DNA of 64,000 bases, from assembly GCA_020342235.1 (NCBI GenBank), contig CP073212.1, positions 1,240,001 through 1,304,000 on the forward strand. The letters run 5' to 3'. Of this stretch, positions 10,226 to 20,670 are shown in pieces; position 1 is the first letter of the stretch, and every line of letters begins with the position of its first letter. The notes under the pieces are model-generated. The model worked only from the letters and a program-made list of their open reading frames with translations. It did no database searches and was not told the origin of the DNA. Source of the stretch: Saccharomycopsis phalli (lineage: Eukaryota > Ascomycota > Saccharomycetes > Ascoideales > Saccharomycopsidaceae). Made by a program: the position numbers and the translations under genes.

Positions 10226-10994
10226 CAATTTCACCAGTTCTACCAGTTTCTATTACTATCCAGTACTACCACCAATTACCACCATTGCTATATCCACTAC
10301 TACCATCACCATCTATTTTTAACCATTACCATTCATCTTGGCATTATCATCAATACATTTTCCTCCTCGTACTTATGCAATACCAGTTTAGAATATTTTT
10401 CAGCATTAGCGCATCTTCTGCAGATCGATCCATCTACCTGTATCATGCTGAGCGCCTATAAATAGGACATACTATTTCATTCAAATTAACGACCCTCAAC
10501 ACACTTAACTATTCAACCCATCGTCACGTGATTCTCTGCGACTCCACCGAGAACATTGTACTGCAATAACCAGATTGTTGACCTCAATTATCTGAAACCT
10601 ACTTCAACAAACATGCAACGGTTTTGTCATTGACAACTAGCTTGTAATAATAATTGTAGGAGTACGTTGAATGCGCAACGAGATTCGGGGCATTTCAGCC
10701 AAAGCAGAAGGTATTGCGCCATTTAAATTATCGAGATGATCCACGCTACAACCAAGCCATGAAGCTATACATGTTACAAAATAGTCCAAAATCACTGAAT
10801 AGATCATTGCCTATCACATAATTCTTCTTTCCCACAACAGACCATTCTTCATCACATCATTAGTACAGCATACATAAATGATATAGCATACATTATTCAT
10901 CTTATAAACCTCGTTGCTTCTTCTGTTGGCAACCATACCCAAAGATTAAGGGTTTTCTCTATTAATTCAGCTTTAATATACACGCATCACGGCA

Positions 10995-13900
10995 TCAGTC
11001 AACTCGTCGATATGTATTCGCCTTTTGCAAATACAAATCCATATACCTGAGGAAAATCGGCGACTGCACCATTCTCGAAAACTCCTTTGGTGCCATTGGA
11101 TCCTCCGTACTAAAGTCATTATACATCAAGCCTTCCACTTTATTCTGGCGAAATTTCTCCTTATGTGCCTCCAAAAACTTCAATGGCTCCTTCGAAGCCT
11201 TGTGCTCGCTTGCCAAATCAATCAACTCGTAACTTAGAGTCAATATCGGCAATGAAGAATTCAACTCAATGTCTTCCATCAATGTGTTATTGAAGATCAA
11301 GTAACCATAGAACATCATATCAAAATTCACATTCCGAAGCTCACGAAGTAACAACAAGTATTTGAGCCGCGTAGAAGTATCACACGAACTATGATTCGCA
11401 TAGTTGGAGATCTGGCACATTGTAAACACCGCCTGGTTGGACCCTGTAGCAAAAAATTCCAAAAGACAAACAGGGATTTCCACATCCTTCTTGAGACTCT
11501 TGAACTCTAGTACCATGTGAAACTTGTCAAGGTATGCCTTGAAGTCGCTGTGTGAGGTTATTAGGAAGAGCAAAACAAGGTACAGAATGACATCCTCATC
11601 AATCGCAGTGTAATGTGGTAATTCCGGTAGACTTTTGTCAATTCTCAATTCAGTCCCATCCGCAGTTAATTTAACGTCATTAATATTTTTATCGACGTCG
11701 TCATCCTTAGCATCCTTGTCTTCTTCCTCTTTATTCTCATCCTTCTTTTCATTTTCTGCCTTTTCGACCTTTATCCCTTTATTCTTCTCATCCTTTTTCT
11801 CCAGCTTCTCGTTATTCTCTTTTGCCTTTTCATTCTCTTCTTCTTTCTTTTCATTATTCTCGTCTTCTATATTTTCATTATTCTCTTTCATCTTTTCATT
11901 ATCCTCTTCTATCTTTTCATTATCCTCTTCTATCTTTTCATTATCCTCTTTCATCTTTTCATTATTCTCTTCTAGCTTTTCATTATTCCCTTCTATCTTT
12001 TCACTATTTTCTTTCAGTTGCTCATTCTTCCCATCCTCATCACCATCTTCTACCTTTTTTCGGTTTACATCACCACCTAACCCAATCATCAACAAAAGAA
12101 AATCCAACCCATTCTTGCTATTATAAGTCAACTTCAAAGACTTTATTATAAACAACAAGAAAAGCTGATCGCTGTACCCCGTGGTAAACGATAAATTGTA
12201 CGCACCATCTATAATATCAATACACTTGGTAAACTCCTTCCGAGACTCTATCAAGAACATATCCAAATCCTTTCTGCTTGACACCAACCCATTATTCACC
12301 AAAGACTTGATGGCACTGCCCAGCAACTTGAGAGCGGCAATGAAAATCGCACTGTTGTCAATATAGCAATTCAACACCCCTAACCAAACCAAAAAGCCAG
12401 AGTATTGCGAAAACTTGGATACTCCTTCCGCAATATTGCTGAACGTGAGAAAGTAACTGATAATCTGCTTCATGTCCTTGTGAACTAGTCGTTCTCCGTC
12501 GTTGAACCACTCAAGAAATTTGCGCACAAACTCAATAATCACCGAGTCACTAATACCAAGCTTGCAAATAATACCAGCAACAATAATACCTCGGCTTTGC
12601 AACGGTCCATGGTTACGGAACGCAGCACTTAGTGCGTACGACGACCATCTTCCCTTCCATAAATTACGAACGTCAATGCTCTGCAACTCAATGAATTTCA
12701 ACAACGACAAGCAAAGATTCTCCACAATCCCGTAGTAGCCAAAAATAAGTTCCGGCTTATTTGGAAAAATGTGTAAGAACGCACTTCCCGACTGGTTGTA
12801 AAGACCAAACAACAGATTCCCATTGGCAGCAAAATCCTCGGTGATCTTGACTAGGCTTTCACGATGCGGCAAATTCTTCTTATTAAGAAACGAGTAAAGT
12901 ACATTGACAATCAAGTTCTTCAAGCTGCTTCTCAACTGGTAGTTTCCACTGTTGATTAGCATTGAACAAGCAAAACAAAACTCGGCAAAGTAATTCTCCA
13001 CAAGGAAAAGAGAGTCAAAGGTAAGCGACTCACATATCTTGACAAGAATCTCAATTTTTATCAAACTGATATTCTCTGAGATTTGGCGGTCGGAACTAAA
13101 CTTGGGAATATCGACAATCTGTCGGAGCTGCTTAATAATTATCCCATAGACGTCAATCGTAGGATAGTACACAATCACATTGATAATATTTTCCCAGGAT
13201 TTACCCTCAATTTCTTTCCGCAAGGCTTCCTTGATGATGCTTTGGATAGCAAACTCAATGAGGTTGTTGTCATTGATTATGTTCTTCCAAATAAAGTTCT
13301 TATACGTCAGCAAGAGATCGTCGTTAATATCTGGAATGCTGACAATAAACTTGTGGATAATATCTTCAATCTGTTCAAGAGTATAGTACTTCTGGTGAAT
13401 GTTCTTGATCCACAAGCTCATTAACATGAGCACATTGTACTTGTTTTCACTTTTTTCATAATGATTGCTGAGAACCTCAATACAGTCGAGTGTCAACTCA
13501 GGGTGGTTCACCGAAAAATCATTGGCTAACTTTAACACATAGCCGATATTGTTTGCGGGGTAGCTGATGGTGAATGTCTTCTGGCCAACTTTCAACTTGT
13601 AGAACCCAATTAACATCTTCAAACAGTCAAACGAACACGTTCGAACTTGCTCTGATTCACTCAATAAATTGACCAATATCGAGCCAAGAACTGTGCCCAA
13701 GTATGAATCCTTTTCCCGGGACTTTTTCAACTGCTTGAATCCTTCAATAACCTCAATCTTGTATGTTAGTCTCGTCAAGAAGATCTTCTTGATAATCTCC
13801 AACTTCTTGGAACTCGACAAATTCAAGACTCCATGGTTTTTCACCGTCACCTGAAATTTAGTATCACTGTCGTCTTGGTTCTCAACGTTGATCCAGTCAG

Positions 13901-16900
13901 ATATTTTTGACGTATTGACTATTCGGACGTTTTTGCCATTGGCCTTTTCAATGATATGACTCCAGAAGATGTAGAATGTACCAATCTTGATGACAATAGG
14001 CACATACTTGTTCTTACTATAAATTAAACAGTCGATCGTCAACTGGGTGTCTCTAATCAACTCAATGCTGTCGTTTGGGATTCCGTTGTCAATGAGGATA
14101 GATTCGTTATCAAAGGGAGAGTAATAATACCGTTCCACACTTGGATTGATAGTGTCAAGTAACTTCAAAGTCTCGTTGAAAAACCGCATGTTGATGTTGT
14201 ACATACTCAATTTCACGCAGGTTCTAAACACTGGCTCACAGAGCCTGGCCCAGTTTGCAAAAAACTCATTAAACTTTGCCGAGGCGGAGTTGTTAAAGAA
14301 CGAACAGTCGACAAACGCCACAAAGTTGTCTGTCCAGCACTTGAAGCACATCTGAGTTAATCTGAAAATGAGCAATTCGTGGCTAAATATTTCGAGCAAG
14401 TCTTGTAGAGCATGGATTGACATGGTAATAATCAAAATGCCGTTTTTGTCGTAACTCTGGGTGATCCAGGTGGACTCAAGAAGCCGGACGTCGTTGAAAT
14501 GTTTGAATCGGACAAACTGATCATAAAAATCGTTATAGTGCATCCGATTGTTTAAAATGAAATCGGGAATGAAGAACGAGAACTCCAAGTAGTTAATGGC
14601 GTCGATGGCCACCACTATGTTCTCCAAGTTGTAAATATCATTAATGGTGCGTGAGATGTGATGGTGATGATGATGAATAACGCTATTCAAGAACTCATCA
14701 TTGTTTTGGATAACGCTGGAGAACAATTTTCCAAAGATGGGACTGATAGGAAATGACTTGATATATTCGGGGGAGTGTACAATTTCCTTGACTGAGCTGT
14801 TGGAGACGGTATCCAAAAAAGAAAACAACTTTTCCTTCATGACATTCAACTCGGCCTTGTTCAATGTGTAGCGGATCAACAAGATGCTATCGTTAGCAAT
14901 ATTTTGAAACACCTTGGCAAGCTGGATGCGACTCTTTTTGAAGTTCTTGTCGGCCAAGTCACGGCCATCAGACTCCGTGTTGATGATAGCGGGGCAGATG
15001 AATCTCAAAATAAGAAACGTCAGAAGCACGAGAAGCGAGATGTGCTTGTTCTGGGTCTTTTTAAAGATCAATGACTTGACGTTGGATGCGAGAATCTTGA
15101 TTTCTTCGGGGAGTTCGTCTACCGACAGACAAATATTGTTGACAATCGAATTCAAGTAGTAGATGAAGCGCTCCTTGCCCTTTTCCTCCTCCAAATCAAA
15201 GAAGTCGTTTTTCAGTTGCATTTCAAGCAATACGGGCTGGACATACTGAGCAAGGTAGGCAGTACCGTAGTTTTTGCAATAAAGGGAGAGAATCCGGGAG
15301 ATCACGCTATTTGTGCGGAGAATGTCGACGGTCTTTGGGTTGTTGTCGATCTCATAGTTGATCAACTCGATGATGATTGGGATCTCTTTGTTGTTGATTA
15401 GCAAGCCCTGGAATAACGACAGTGAGTATGCGTCATAGTCCTGCATCTTGATAGAGCTTGTGAGGCCAATGACCAAGTCTGTATTGCCAATCAAGTGAGC
15501 CAAGAACTTTTGGAATATTGCTGTTTTATGCTCGTCGTTGTTTTTCTCACGCAAGTGCTGGATTGTTTCGATGATGTTGTTAAAAACCTTGAGAAACGAG
15601 TGCTTGACTCTGAGGTTCGGGTGAAGTGCCAACAGAAGTGTGCCCTCGAGTCCGACGTCGTAGTTATATTCTAATAGGTTGCTGATGGCATGGATGATCT
15701 CATCGACGATCAACTCCAATTTCCTGTCGGCAACGTTTCTCTCGATTTCAGTGTACTTGCGATGGTTCTGCGCCAAGCACTTTTCCAACATGGTTGAGAA
15801 GAGGTTGAAGTAATTCTTGAACTTTGCCTTTCGGAGAACCTTGACCTCGTGGTTGTATTGTGCGCCAAAGCTGTAGATTGGGGTCTTTTGGAACAACATT
15901 TTGATGGCACGAAGCGTTTCGAGGATCAACTCGTAATTGCTGGGGTTTTCGAACCCGACTTCCAACCAGGTGAGCACGGACTCCAATACGTTGTTTTTCC
16001 AAATTAGCGTCAAGCCCTTGGTGATCATAAGCTCGCTGTTTTCGAAAAACTTGCACAAGACCTTGCAAACTTTCAACTTGAGCTTGATGGTGAGCTGGTG
16101 CTGCAACCTGCTGCTGTTGATCATGCTAATCACCTGGAAAATGAGCGACCGATAGGTCAAGCTGTTGAAGAAGCAGACCTCGATTTCTTCATAGCTGAGG
16201 AATCCTAGGACTATGTTCATGTAGGACTCCACAAGCGTGACGTTCGGGCCAAGGCTCGGAATGCTGTTGAGACTTCGCTGGATTCTTGCAAGTACCAAGT
16301 AGTGGCTATGAGGGTTCAAATCGCTGAACACGGTTTCGATGCCATGATCCTGGAGAAGAAGCGAGAACTCCTTGGAGATGAAGTACTCCAACTGTGATAT
16401 CGAGACCCCCAGATCCTTGTACTTTGGGTTTGGGACACTGCCGAGAACCACGGCCAAGAAGCCGCTGTAGTGAGCATTTTCCTGTTCTTGCAACAAGGAC
16501 GGATTGCGGAGCGCATAGTGGTCTTTCCAGCGCAGATAGACAATGTCCAAGCATTGTAGAAGGCCGACCAGGAACAAGTCGAGATGCTGGTAGAGTTTGC
16601 GTTTGATTTTCTTCAGGATGACGACCTGGCTGTTGATGAGGATCTCTTCATCGACAAGGCTCTTGACAAAGGCGTAGTTTATGGCACGCTTGAACTGATT
16701 GTAGTAGTGGCTTTCCAACAGCAACTCCTGGGCAAAGTATGTGCAACTATAACGGAGAAGCCGATAAAACTCGACGCCTGGTTTTGTCAGGAGAAGGAAG
16801 ATGAGTTTTTCCGAGTCGTTGATGGACTTTTTCACCAAGTCACGGCCGTCTCTGCCAATGTTCTCCAACAAATCATCGACCGAGTCGATGCGGCTGAGAA

Positions 16901-19043
16901 GCTCGCAACGTTTCAGCCAGAAGAGGGTATTGAACAGAATGACATGGTGGAACTTTGCCTCGTAGAGTGGCATGCTCAAGCCAATGTCGACGAATCCCGA
17001 GTGAAGGTAGCATGAGCTGAAGTAGGCAATGTAGACGTCAACCAAGCAGTCTGTGCTATCCAGATCCAAGATGCGGTTGACAAGCCGCTTAGCGTCCTCT
17101 GCTAGCTGGATGTCGTTGTCTGCCAACGCGATTAGCACTGGATCCAAGATCCGCTTGAGTTCGTGGAGCACGACTTTTGCCAGACGAAGAGCCTCGCTGA
17201 TGGCGACGTCGTTGATCGAGTAGATGGACGGGAGCTTGAAGAAGAGCTTGGCGTGTCGCATGAAGATCTGGAAGATGAGCTTGAGGATTTCGCGCGAGAG
17301 AAACGCCTTGTTGTCGACCCGACGCATGTATTCTGTGTTCCAAGCCTGGATCGAGCGGGTTTGCGACGAGATGCTGGCAATGTCGCTGGACTTGAGCGAC
17401 TGCTTGATGTTTGCGTTGGACGACCGGCGGAAGAACGACACCACCTTTTTTTTCTTGTCCTCTTCTGGCTCTGGTTCGAGACTTGCGGTTGACATGGAGT
17501 GTTTGCGAAAATCTTCCGGGTCGGCCAAATTGCCAGCCAGAAACTTGGACGAGACCGTCTTTGTGTCGCTGGCACGGAGCGACTCGTCGTCGCTGTCATA
17601 ATCTGTCTCGTTGATGATCTTGGCAAGCTTGTCACAGTGATCACGTAAAGTGATGGCCAATGTGTCCATCAACTTCGAGGCAAATGCCCGGTGATGTGGC
17701 CGCTGGACGAGATTGCGGATCGCGTGGCAGATGATGTAGTAGTAGTGGAGCGACTTGTCGCTGGTGGCGATGAAGTTGATGACCTTGGGCTTGATCAAGT
17801 CTGGATCAAGTACCACTGCGTATGAGTAAAACTCGATGCGGATCGCGTCGATGCGGCTCATATCGCAATCGGCCATGAGTTTTGTATTGTTTCCCGGGCT
17901 GAGGATCCTAAGAACTGGTGCAACGAGTGATTTAGCCAACCCCACACCTGAGCACTGTGGATCATGGTGGATCATGACGGAAGCGACTTGGAACAACACC
18001 ATGAGTGAGTTGAGTGTGGGTACACAGTCTGACTCATCGGCGACGTTGCGAACGAGCACCTGGAAGAACTTCTGTTTCTTGTTGTTGGCCTTTTTCCGGG
18101 CCAAGGACGCGGCTGCAATCAAGTCGAGCTGGCGCGGCTGGAGAAGAAGCGCAAAGAGCATGGCGCGGTAAAAAAAGATGCGCTCGCCCTCGGAGCCGAA
18201 CTTGTGCCGGTTGTACAAGCGATCAAAGTAGTTGTCGGCGACTTTCAGCACCGGGCCACGTGCCACTGAGTCGCGAAACTCTTGCGGCGACGCGGTGCAA
18301 AAGCCAGCGACGGCATCAATGAAATATGACGAGTAAAGATGCGCGACGCCGCGGCTCTTGCAGTGGTCAAACATCAGCACAAGCACCTGGAGCTGTCGCT
18401 CAAAGTTGTCTGGTGACAACGCAAGCTGGCCAACAAACTCAAGCGAAGCAAGAACTTCGGGCGAAAAGCTCGGGGCAAGAGCCATCTGGCTGGCCTGTGA
18501 GAAGCTCGGGCAGACCAGCGACAAGTAGCGGGAAATCGTGTCAATGTCGGCATCGATCTCCACAAGCATCTGGTTCGCGGACGCCAACTCAAACGAGGCC
18601 ATACCGCCCTCCAACTGCGTGAGACGCAGCCGAACCCGCTTGAGGGTCTTCAAGGGCACAAGCTCCTTGTATACCCGCGCCACAAGCCCCTCGTTCAAGC
18701 CCTCTGCGCCCCGATTGTGCTTGGTAAAGTCCGCCATTAGTACCACCACAGTATACACCTGACCCACCAGAACGGGTCCTCGTCGTTTGATGGCGACATA
18801 GTCGTCCTGCTCGTTCAATCCCCGCAAGAGATCCGCAAAACGACCCAACGTATAAGCAACCACGCTCGGCTGACGGGCCAACTCCACGAGCGTGGTTCTT
18901 GTGGCGACGAAAAACGGATTCGACTCGATTAGCGACGCATCGTGGTGCACATCCGCAGTGTGAGTGAGCGTCTCTATCCGCGAAATAAGCGAATCAATAA
19001 TCACCACATGCTCCTTGAGCTGTAGCGGCTTGATACTAGCCAT
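10995..19043 (-). CDS. IRA2: Ras GTPase-activating protein, Ira1/Ira2 family
   Basis: This 2682-residue homologue of yeast Ira1/Ira2 and neurofibromin stimulates Ras GTP hydrolysis and damps cAMP/PKA signalling. The RasGAP core lies near residues 1200-1430. An ILRTNSV segment at about 1243 matches the arginine-finger position, and LRFICPAI at about 1346-1352 is the family hallmark. The following 250 residues (FVAFVDCSFF onward, FYIFWSHI) match the Sec14-PH-like module known after the GAP domain. The frame is open 37 codons further upstream, but without an ATG, so MASIKPLQ is the start. A natural six-His run lies just after the GAP domain. Around residues 2345-2450 is an Asn/Glu/Lys repeat encoded by a 21-bp minisatellite. 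IRA1 versus IRA2 cannot be decided; many CTG-clade yeasts carry one copy, called IRA2. Confidence 0.93.
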   Translation of the reverse strand: MASIKPLQLKEHVVIIDSLISRIETLTHTADVHHDASLIESNPFFVATRTTLVELARQPSVVAYTLGRFADLLRGLNEQDDYVAIKRRGPVLVGQVYTVVVLMADFTKHNRGAEGLNEGLVARVYKELVPLKTLKRVRLRLTQLEGGMASFELASANQMLVEIDADIDTISRYLSLVCPSFSQASQMALAPSFSPEVLASLEFVGQLALSPDNFERQLQVLVLMFDHCKSRGVAHLYSSYFIDAVAGFCTASPQEFRDSVARGPVLKVADNYFDRLYNRHKFGSEGERIFFYRAMLFALLLQPRQLDLIAAASLARKKANNKKQKFFQVLVRNVADESDCVPTLNSLMVLFQVASVMIHHDPQCSGVGLAKSLVAPVLRILSPGNNTKLMADCDMSRIDAIRIEFYSYAVVLDPDLIKPKVINFIATSDKSLHYYYIICHAIRNLVQRPHHRAFASKLMDTLAITLRDHCDKLAKIINETDYDSDDESLRASDTKTVSSKFLAGNLADPEDFRKHSMSTASLEPEPEEDKKKKVVSFFRRSSNANIKQSLKSSDIASISSQTRSIQAWNTEYMRRVDNKAFLSREILKLIFQIFMRHAKLFFKLPSIYSINDVAISEALRLAKVVLHELKRILDPVLIALADNDIQLAEDAKRLVNRILDLDSTDCLVDVYIAYFSSCYLHSGFVDIGLSMPLYEAKFHHVILFNTLFWLKRCELLSRIDSVDDLLENIGRDGRDLVKKSINDSEKLIFLLLTKPGVEFYRLLRYSCTYFAQELLLESHYYNQFKRAINYAFVKSLVDEEILINSQVVILKKIKRKLYQHLDLFLVGLLQCLDIVYLRWKDHYALRNPSLLQEQENAHYSGFLAVVLGSVPNPKYKDLGVSISQLEYFISKEFSLLLQDHGIETVFSDLNPHSHYLVLARIQRSLNSIPSLGPNVTLVESYMNIVLGFLSYEEIEVCFFNSLTYRSLIFQVISMINSSRLQHQLTIKLKLKVCKVLCKFFENSELMITKGLTLIWKNNVLESVLTWLEVGFENPSNYELILETLRAIKMLFQKTPIYSFGAQYNHEVKVLRKAKFKNYFNLFSTMLEKCLAQNHRKYTEIERNVADRKLELIVDEIIHAISNLLEYNYDVGLEGTLLLALHPNLRVKHSFLKVFNNIIETIQHLREKNNDEHKTAIFQKFLAHLIGNTDLVIGLTSSIKMQDYDAYSLSLFQGLLINNKEIPIIIELINYEIDNNPKTVDILRTNSVISRILSLYCKNYGTAYLAQYVQPVLLEMQLKNDFFDLEEEKGKERFIYYLNSIVNNICLSVDELPEEIKILASNVKSLIFKKTQNKHISLLVLLTFLILRFICPAIINTESDGRDLADKNFKKSRIQLAKVFQNIANDSILLIRYTLNKAELNVMKEKLFSFLDTVSNSSVKEIVHSPEYIKSFPISPIFGKLFSSVIQNNDEFLNSVIHHHHHHISRTINDIYNLENIVVAIDAINYLEFSFFIPDFILNNRMHYNDFYDQFVRFKHFNDVRLLESTWITQSYDKNGILIITMSIHALQDLLEIFSHELLIFRLTQMCFKCWTDNFVAFVDCSFFNNSASAKFNEFFANWARLCEPVFRTCVKLSMYNINMRFFNETLKLLDTINPSVERYYYSPFDNESILIDNGIPNDSIELIRDTQLTIDCLIYSKNKYVPIVIKIGTFYIFWSHIIEKANGKNVRIVNTSKISDWINVENQDDSDTKFQVTVKNHGVLNLSSSKKLEIIKKIFLTRLTYKIEVIEGFKQLKKSREKDSYLGTVLGSILVNLLSESEQVRTCSFDCLKMLIGFYKLKVGQKTFTISYPANNIGYVLKLANDFSVNHPELTLDCIEVLSNHYEKSENKYNVLMLMSLWIKNIHQKYYTLEQIEDIIHKFIVSIPDINDDLLLTYKNFIWKNIINDNNLIEFAIQSIIKEALRKEIEGKSWENIINVIVYYPTIDVYGIIIKQLRQIVDIPKFSSDRQISENISLIKIEILVKICESLTFDSLFLVENYFAEFCFACSMLINSGNYQLRSSLKNLIVNVLYSFLNKKNLPHRESLVKITEDFAANGNLLFGLYNQSGSAFLHIFPNKPELIFGYYGIVENLCLSLLKFIELQSIDVRNLWKGRWSSYALSAAFRNHGPLQSRGIIVAGIICKLGISDSVIIEFVRKFLEWFNDGERLVHKDMKQIISYFLTFSNIAEGVSKFSQYSGFLVWLGVLNCYIDNSAIFIAALKLLGSAIKSLVNNGLVSSRKDLDMFLIESRKEFTKCIDIIDGAYNLSFTTGYSDQLFLLFIIKSLKLTYNSKNGLDFLLLMIGLGGDVNRKKVEDGDEDGKNEQLKENSEKIEGNNEKLEENNEKMKEDNEKIEEDNEKIEEDNEKMKENNENIEDENNEKKEEENEKAKENNEKLEKKDEKNKGIKVEKAENEKKDENKEEEDKDAKDDDVDKNINDVKLTADGTELRIDKSLPELPHYTAIDEDVILYLVLLFLITSHSDFKAYLDKFHMVLEFKSLKKDVEIPVCLLEFFATGSNQAVFTMCQISNYANHSSCDTSTRLKYLLLLRELRNVNFDMMFYGYLIFNNTLMEDIELNSSLPILTLSYELIDLASEHKASKEPLKFLEAHKEKFRQNKVEGLMYNDFSTEDPMAPKEFSRMVQSPIFLRYMDLYLQKANTYRRVD
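11690..12060 (-). repeat. In-frame 21-bp minisatellite inside IRA2
   Basis: Plus-strand units such as ttttcattatcctcttctatc encode the heptad NEKIEED and its variants (NEKMKED, NEKLEEN, NEKMKEN). About a dozen units are recognisable, flanked by more diffuse Lys/Glu/Asp-rich coding sequence. The 21-bp period keeps the frame, so unit gain or loss would change protein length by sevens. A charged helical or disordered linker is likely. Confidence 0.9.
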
Positions 19044-19374
19044 GGATGGTTCTACTTCCTCTGGCCGGGGGCTTTTACGTCCGCGCCGGGTAACCCTATG
19101 CAACCAGGAGTGTCGCTGCCAGGGTCGCGGCTCCAGCCATGATGAGTAGACCAATGCAAAATATGTGAGCGGCGCAAATGGCCGTTCGGCCTGCGGCTTT
19201 TTTCCATGTAGTTTGTGTCCGGAGTCCGGCCCAGGTTTCGTGTGAGAGTTCTAGCCAGTATTCGGCGAGGTCGGCGATTCTAGGTTAGTTTGGAGTGGGG
19301 CTGATTTACTTACACTGTGATGGCTTCTGTTGAGGAGGCCATTTGGTGGGGAATAGGTGAGGTGTGGTGTGGTG

Positions 19375-19560
19375 AGATGTAGTGAAGTGTAGTGAAGTGT
19401 AGTGAAGTGTAGTGAGATGAGTGAGGTGTAGTGATTCAATATTTAGTAATCGATATCTAGTAATGCAATATCTAACCCAATATCTATCCAATATCTATCC
19501 AATATCTATCCAATATCAATCCAAAGTATAATCCAATATCAATCCAATGTATAATCCAAT
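19375..19560. repeat. Two adjacent short satellites
   Basis: A 10-bp gtagtgaagt array is followed by an 11-bp ccaatatctat array. They are unrelated to each other and lie about 0.3-0.5 kb upstream of the IRA2 start. Confidence 0.88.
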
Positions 19561-19994
19561 ATCTATCCTGTGCCTAACTAAAATGTACAAATCCATCTCT
19601 ACATTTCTTCCACCATGTACATGCCATTGTGTCCTACAACATCCCTCCACCCTCATCTCCTCCCAGTCTCACACTTCAACCCTCTACATGCCCCTACCCA
19701 TTGCATCTACATCCTTCGCCAATGACGTAACATGTCTTGGAATTTTCACTCAATCCTCAAATACGGTTTATCACGTGCATAACGGGAAACGGCCGCCAAT
19801 CTCATCGATCGCTCATTGTTCAATGATATTCATTGGTCCCTAATTATACTAGGCTCTAGAAACGTAGTCCAACATTCCTCCCTCGAATAGAATCCCCTTC
19901 GCCAATCGGATGTTCCTCTGGATAAAACCCTCCACTCAATCTCAAGTATTATTTAAAAATCATTCCAACTAACAGCCAGTCAACAATTCCTTAA

Positions 19995-20160
19995 AGACCA
20001 GGTCAAAAGTGTTTATCCCCCATTCAAAGGGTTTTCTCTCGACTCCAAAATTAGCGACGCCGTCCTTAGTCTTTTAAACGGTAAAATATCAATCTCACCC
20101 TCAGGAGGAGCCTAGCATAGCTATAGAAGTAAATAAACATATTGTTATATTATTATACTA
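19995..20160 (-). mobile_element. Solo LTR, Ty1/copia family A (inverted)
   Basis: Reverse-oriented copy of the family-A LTR. On the minus strand it reads tatgtttatttacttctatagctatgctaggctcc, then gagattgatattttaccg and tcgagagaaaaccc. It is moderately diverged from the copies at 22335 and 60570, and no internal region is joined to it. Confidence 0.8.
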
Positions 20161-20419
20161 ACGGCCAGCCAGATATTGGCCCTCTCCAGACGGAAAAATG
20201 CGTCCCTAAAGACAAAATAAATGAAAGACTAACCGACAAATAGCCCATCTTAGTCATTACTAGCGAGATACTCACCCAGCCCAGTGAAAATCTGCAGCCT
20301 AATCAGCCAATTTCCAAGTACAAAAGCTTACTATCAAGTACTAGTATGCAGTTTAATCTGGATTGCAATCCAAAGTGCCCTATGTTTGAAAATCCCTCCA
20401 TATTTCATGACATATCATG

Positions 20420-20515
20420 TCCAAGTTTAGAGCAAGACCCCACGGCTCCTTCTGGGTCATCTCACTGCCTGGGGGAGATATCTATAGAAGTAAATAAACA
20501 TATTATTAATCATTC
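20420..20515 (-). mobile_element. Partial family-A element end (inverted)
   Basis: This piece shares agcaagaccccacggctcc and tctatagaagtaaataaac with the inverted copy at about 47215-47440. It carries only element-edge sequence, so it is a decayed fragment next to the secreted-protein duplication. Confidence 0.6.
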
Positions 20516-20670
20516 TAAAGGACCCACAAAGTCCCTCATCCAAAAGAACATCCTCCTGTGGTCTTCCATCGTCAAATGGACGACAGGAGGATCGAAACTC
20601 GGACTTTCTCTGTGTACATTTCAAAATTTTCCTGTATATTTAGTTCAACTAATTTAATGATTATATGCCA

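Larger units (their letters stand above)
10011..10994. other. CDC11-IRA2 intergenic region
   Basis: Upstream of CDC11 and downstream of IRA2, both on the minus strand. It holds the candidate leader intron, an 8-bp satellite of aattttac (about 10150-10225) decaying into ccaatttcacc-type words, and a TCACGTGA site near 10527. No supported gene. Confidence 0.6.
19044..20670. other. IRA2 upstream region, minisatellites and LTR pieces
   Basis: No supported gene. From left to right it holds the GC-rich IRA2 leader, a 10-bp gtagtgaagt array (about 19375-19430), and an 11-bp ccaatatctat array (about 19450-19560). C/T-rich unique DNA and inverted family-A LTR pieces (listed) follow. A 103-codon open frame at 20346-20657 runs through LTR sequence and is not called. 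Confidence 0.65.

Noticed and set aside
14660-14680. Six-histidine run in IRA2 as a vector tag
   Set aside because: It lies inside a natural coding frame, after the GAP domain, with no vector sequence around it.
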